Assembly (NCBI GenBank): GCA_034190325.1
Contig: JAXHST010000106.1
Span: forward strand, 1 to 7,365
Reading direction: 5' to 3'
DNA: 7,365 nt
From: UBA287 sp034190325
Lineage (GTDB): Archaea > Thermoplasmatota > UBA186 > UBA287
Shown here: positions 4,599 through 7,365 of the stretch, in pieces
Layout of the letters: every line of letters begins with the position of its first letter
How positions within the stretch are numbered: the stretch's first letter is position 1
Position numbers and translations under genes: made by a program
The notes under the pieces: generated by a model
Seen by the model: only the letters and a program-made list of their open reading frames with translations
Database searches by the model: none
What the model was told of the DNA's origin: nothing

Positions 4599-6533
4599 AT
4601 GGCAGAAGAAGAGCTTGAAAAAAAATTGAGAGAACTCCGTGAAAAGATCCAGAGCATAGAAGAAGGGGGAGTTGAAAAAGAAACTGAAGAAGAGATAGAG
4701 ACTTTGAAGCCTGAAGAAGAGATAGAGGCTTTGAAGCCTGAAGAAGAGATAGAGGCTTTGAAGCCTGAAGAGGAGATAGAGGCTTTGAAGCCTGAAGAGG
4801 AGATAGAGGCTTTGAAGCCTGAAGAGGAGATAGAGCCCCGGGAAGAAAAAAAGGCAAAGAGAAGGTTTTCCTTCCCAACCTTAAGAAGAAAGAGCAGCGC
4901 AGAAAAAGTGGAGTCCCAGACCAGTGATGAAGAGCTGGAGTTCACAGATGAGCCTGCAGTTGTTGTAGAGCCCCTGGAAGAAAGGTATGAGCAGCTCTCT
5001 TTTTATACAATAATCGATGGTTATGCTTATGTGAGAATAGTCAGTGATAAAGAGGCACATGAGCAGACATATAACGTAATAGAGCCACAGCTATCGAAAG
5101 AGGAGAGAGATACCCTGGAGTTCATAGAGAGAGTTATTACTAAAAGCATAGAGATCCCGCTTGAATCGATGGAGACGAAGAATGCAAGAGGATACCTTCT
5201 AAGAAGCTTCAATGACATAATATCAGACTATGGTTTAAAGCTGTCCCCCATATCAAAGAAAAAGCTGTTCTACTATATTGATAGGGACTTTTTGGGTTAT
5301 GGGAAGATAAACGTGCTCATGCTGGATCCTTATCTGGAAGATATATCCTGCGATGGCCCCGGGATCTTTATTTACATCTTTCACCGGGATTTTGGCTCCC
5401 TGCGCACAAACACACTCTTCGAAGCAGCTGAAGAGCTTGATCTCTTTGTTATGAGGCTTGCGCAGCTCGCTGGAAGAGCAATATCCGTAACCAGTCCAAT
5501 GCTGGATGCTACCCTGCCTGATGGCTCAAGGATCCAGCTAACTCTGCGCAAAGAGGTTACCGCCAAAGGATCGACATTTTCAATAAGGCGTTTTAGAGTG
5601 GAGCCTTACACCCCCATAGACCTGATAAACCTGGGTACAGCCAGTGTAGAGATCATGGCATACTTCTGGTTGATAGTCCAGTACAAGAAGAGTGCTATAG
5701 TGTCGGGGGGCACAGCTGCAGGTAAAACAACAACGCTAAACGCAATAACCCTCTTCATACCCATGGAAGATAAAATAGTGTCCATAGAGGATACCCGAGA
5801 GCTGAACCTCCCTCATCCGAACTGGATACCCAGCGTTCAGCGTGTTGGTATCGTGGGCGAGGTTGTGAGAGGTAAGGTTGTTGGAGAGATAGATATGTTT
5901 GACCTCCTGAAGGCTGCTCTGAGGCAGAGGCCGGAGTACATAATAGTGGGGGAGATAAGAGGTGAGGAAGCTTCGGTTCTCTTCCAGGCTATGGCAACAG
6001 GCCACTCAACATACTCCACATTCCATGCAGACTCGGTAGCGTCGTTAGTTCACAGATTCGTGCATCCCCCCATAAATATACCCCACATGATGATGGCAAG
6101 CCTGAATGTTGTGAGCGTTCAGAAGATCGTTCTCATAAACGGAAAGAGAGCAAGGCGCATAACAGAGGTCACCGAGATCGTTGGTATAGATCCGCAGACC
6201 AATGAAATTTTGACAAACGAGCTGTTTAAATGGGATCCTGCTACAGATACCCAGGAGATGGTGAGCTCCAGTGTTTTACTGAGAGAAATAGCGGATATGA
6301 ACAGCATGACAAGAGAGGAGATGAGTGAGGAGTTCTACAACAGAATTAAGGTGATCAAGTGGTCGCAGGAGAGCAACTTAAGGCATTACATAAAATTCGC
6401 AGAGCTCGTGTATGATTACTACAAGGACAAAAATGAGGTGCTTAGGAGAATAGAAGCGGACGTAGAGCAAAAGGATATAAATACCCTCGGGGAGAGGATA
6501 AAAACAATAGGTGATGAAGATGGCGTTGAATAG
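4599..6533 (+). CDS. archaeal type IV pilus/secretion motor ATPase (FlaI/GspE/VirB11 superfamily)
   Basis: A 644-residue cytoplasmic hexameric-type ATPase that would power assembly of a pilin-based filament or secretion complex. Domains: a predicted coiled-coil start (1-27); an acidic repeat of EEEIEALKP units (30-74, partial copy to 79); a basic patch rich in K/R (84-98); the archaeal N-terminal domain with GYAYVRI (141-147) and YGKINVLMLDPYLEDISCDG (234-253); and the ATPase core. Motor motifs are complete: Walker A GGTAAGKTT (370-378, K376), Asp box SIEDTREL (395-402), Walker B region RPEYIIVGEIRGEEA (444-458, E452) and His box TGHSTYSTFHAD (467-478). It is longer than typical FlaI (about 550 residues) because of the roughly 120-residue extension. 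Start ATG 4599 is chosen from the TATA-like box 26 bases upstream; ATG 4587 (648 residues) is the alternative. The next gene overlaps its end and encodes the matching membrane platform. With no archaellin or pilin in view, a specific archaellum role is not claimed. Confidence 0.93.
   Translation: MAEEELEKKLRELREKIQSIEEGGVEKETEEEIETLKPEEEIEALKPEEEIEALKPEEEIEALKPEEEIEALKPEEEIEPREEKKAKRRFSFPTLRRKSSAEKVESQTSDEELEFTDEPAVVVEPLEERYEQLSFYTIIDGYAYVRIVSDKEAHEQTYNVIEPQLSKEERDTLEFIERVITKSIEIPLESMETKNARGYLLRSFNDIISDYGLKLSPISKKKLFYYIDRDFLGYGKINVLMLDPYLEDISCDGPGIFIYIFHRDFGSLRTNTLFEAAEELDLFVMRLAQLAGRAISVTSPMLDATLPDGSRIQLTLRKEVTAKGSTFSIRRFRVEPYTPIDLINLGTASVEIMAYFWLIVQYKKSAIVSGGTAAGKTTTLNAITLFIPMEDKIVSIEDTRELNLPHPNWIPSVQRVGIVGEVVRGKVVGEIDMFDLLKAALRQRPEYIIVGEIRGEEASVLFQAMATGHSTYSTFHADSVASLVHRFVHPPINIPHMMMASLNVVSVQKIVLINGKRARRITEVTEIVGIDPQTNEILTNELFKWDPATDTQEMVSSSVLLREIADMNSMTREEMSEEFYNRIKVIKWSQESNLRHYIKFAELVYDYYKDKNEVLRRIEADVEQKDINTLGERIKTIGDEDGVE
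4686..4835 (+). repeat. 27-bp in-frame tandem repeat in the ATPase N-terminus
   Basis: There are five full copies (4686-4712, 4713-4739, 4740-4766, 4767-4793, 4794-4820) and a 15-base partial copy (4821-4835), coding for the nonapeptide EEEIEALKP. Copy 1 has ACT (Thr) where the others have GCT (Ala). Copies 1-3 spell the second glutamate GAA, while copies 4, 5 and the partial copy spell it GAG; otherwise they are identical. The near-identity at DNA level shows recent expansion by slippage or unequal exchange. The unit length keeps the frame, so copy number may vary between strains. Serine-rich reading frames on the opposite strand here are only mirrors of this repeat. Confidence 0.97.
6509..6515 (+). 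promoter_or_regulatory. ribosome binding site for the platform protein
   Basis: AGGTGAT matches the anti-Shine-Dalgarno complement and sits 4 bases before ATG 6520, inside the 3' end of the ATPase gene. It decides among three close in-frame starts, GTG 6511, ATG 6514 and ATG 6520, in favour of 6520, because the other two lie within the binding site itself. Confidence 0.65.
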
Positions 6534-7365
6534 TTATCAGCGCTTTTGCTATAAAATTTTAGGCAAACTGTTCAAGCACAATCCCGAATACGATAGACTC
6601 CTCGAAAAGGCGAACATGGGTATAATAGGGGAGGTTTACAAGTCAGTTATGTGGCTTACTTTCTTTCTGCTATTTTTTATACCCTTTGCCGTGATGCTAG
6701 TTATAGTGCTTTACTCAATTTATGGTCTTGGCTATGCAATCTTTCTCCCCTCGCTCTCTTCTCTCTCTCCGCAGAACATACTTAGCACTATAGCAAACCC
6801 CGTAACCTTCATTCTGCTGCTCTCTTTCATGATATCCTTCATAATAGCTCCAGTAACCCTGATTTTCTTCATAACCCAGCCTGGCTCCAGGGTAAAAGCC
6901 AGACAGAGAAAAATAGATGAAGCACTCCCTTCTGCACTGAGCTTTATAAGCGCCATGGCGGCAACAACCATAACGCCCCATGAGATCTTTGGTTCCCTCA
7001 GCAGGCAGGCAGCTTTCGGCGAGGTCGCAGAGGAGTCAAGGAGAATATACACAGATATGGTTCTCTTCGGCATGGATGCGATATCTGCGATAAATGACGC
7101 CATAGAGAGAAGTGTCTCATCCAGGTGGAGGGAGTTTCTCCAGGGTATGGTGTCAACAATAAATTCGGGGGGTGAGCTCAGATCTTATTTTACCGCAAAA
7201 GCTGTAGAAGCCATGTCCGAGAGCAGAGAAAACCTCAGAAGAATCATATCGAGTATAAGCGTTATGGCTGAGGCATATGTGACTGTGGGCATAGCATTTC
7301 CGATATTTCTTATAATCCTGCTTGTAGCTATGGGAGGTACATCTACCACAATGCCTACCGAAATG
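6520..7365 (+). CDS. TadC/FlaJ-like platform membrane protein, N-terminal part (runs off right edge)
   Basis: The reading frame is open for 282 codons to the window end without a stop. It encodes the polytopic membrane partner of the motor ATPase (type II secretion F domain family), which sits in the cytoplasmic membrane and couples ATPase motion to pilin insertion. Seen: a short basic, amphipathic start; membrane segments near 43-66 and 95-119; a cytoplasmic T2SSF domain from about 130 to 250, with family-like stretches IDEALPSALSFISAMAA (132-148) and WREFLQGMVSTINSGGELR (203-221), the latter leading into a helix rich in charge (AVEAMSESRENLRR); then a third membrane segment (about 252-271). 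Archaeal members commonly have a second F domain and further segments, which would lie beyond the edge. The gene overlaps the ATPase stop by 14 bases, giving a classic motor/platform pair that is probably translationally coupled. Confidence 0.92.
   Translation, partial: MALNSYQRFCYKILGKLFKHNPEYDRLLEKANMGIIGEVYKSVMWLTFFLLFFIPFAVMLVIVLYSIYGLGYAIFLPSLSSLSPQNILSTIANPVTFILLLSFMISFIIAPVTLIFFITQPGSRVKARQRKIDEALPSALSFISAMAATTITPHEIFGSLSRQAAFGEVAEESRRIYTDMVLFGMDAISAINDAIERSVSSRWREFLQGMVSTINSGGELRSYFTAKAVEAMSESRENLRRIISSISVMAEAYVTVGIAFPIFLIILLVAMGGTSTTMPTEM

Noticed and set aside
4412..4945. Minus-strand 177-codon frame with a serine-rich SSSGFKASI repeat protein, and a second repeat-bearing minus frame at 4582-4878
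   Set aside because: Both are mirror images of the 27-bp repeat coding for EEEIEALKP in the ATPase; any in-frame 27-bp repeat stays open in several frames. The sense product has complete ATPase motifs.
6715..7103. Minus-strand frames of 88 and 123 codons
   Set aside because: They are antisense to the platform protein, which has membrane segments and T2SSF-like motifs through the same stretch.

Overview
The window looks archaeal, most likely from a euryarchaeote (inference; the lineage cannot be fixed from this sequence alone). The grounds are a secretion/pilus ATPase of the archaeal FlaI-like type followed by its TadC/FlaJ-like membrane partner, AT-rich TATA-like boxes placed about 26 bases upstream of start codons with no leader (leaderless genes), heavy use of AGA/AGG for arginine and ATA for isoleucine, and a sequon-rich secreted lipoprotein. 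Coding density is high, with several overlapping starts and stops. No RNA gene, insertion sequence, CRISPR array or clear terminator was seen.

Layout. At the left edge, on the minus strand, lies the N-terminal third of a threonine synthase-like PLP enzyme, running out of the window. A 98-base divergent intergenic region separates it from a plus-strand class V aminotransferase of the alanine-glyoxylate/serine-pyruvate type. Directly after the aminotransferase stop codon a new promoter begins a three-gene operon with overlapping ends: two small polytopic membrane proteins, which look like diverged copies of one another, and a large secreted lipoprotein with an (alpha/alpha)6-barrel glycosidase fold. 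After a 90-base gap with another TATA-like box comes an operon for a type IV pilus/type II secretion-like motor: the ATPase, carrying an acidic N-terminal extension built from a 27-bp tandem repeat, and the polytopic platform protein, which is cut by the right edge.

How the parts fit. The left-hand pair are PLP enzymes of amino-acid metabolism transcribed divergently. The middle operon is a cell-surface unit, probably acting on glycans outside the membrane together with an uncharacterised membrane pair. The right-hand operon is the assembly motor for a surface filament or secretion system; no pilin, archaellin or prepilin peptidase is visible, so which filament it builds is unknown. The points most worth following up are the paralogous membrane pair sharing an E-x-x-G-x-x-x-G-x-W signature next to the glycosidase, and the recently expanded repeat in the ATPase.
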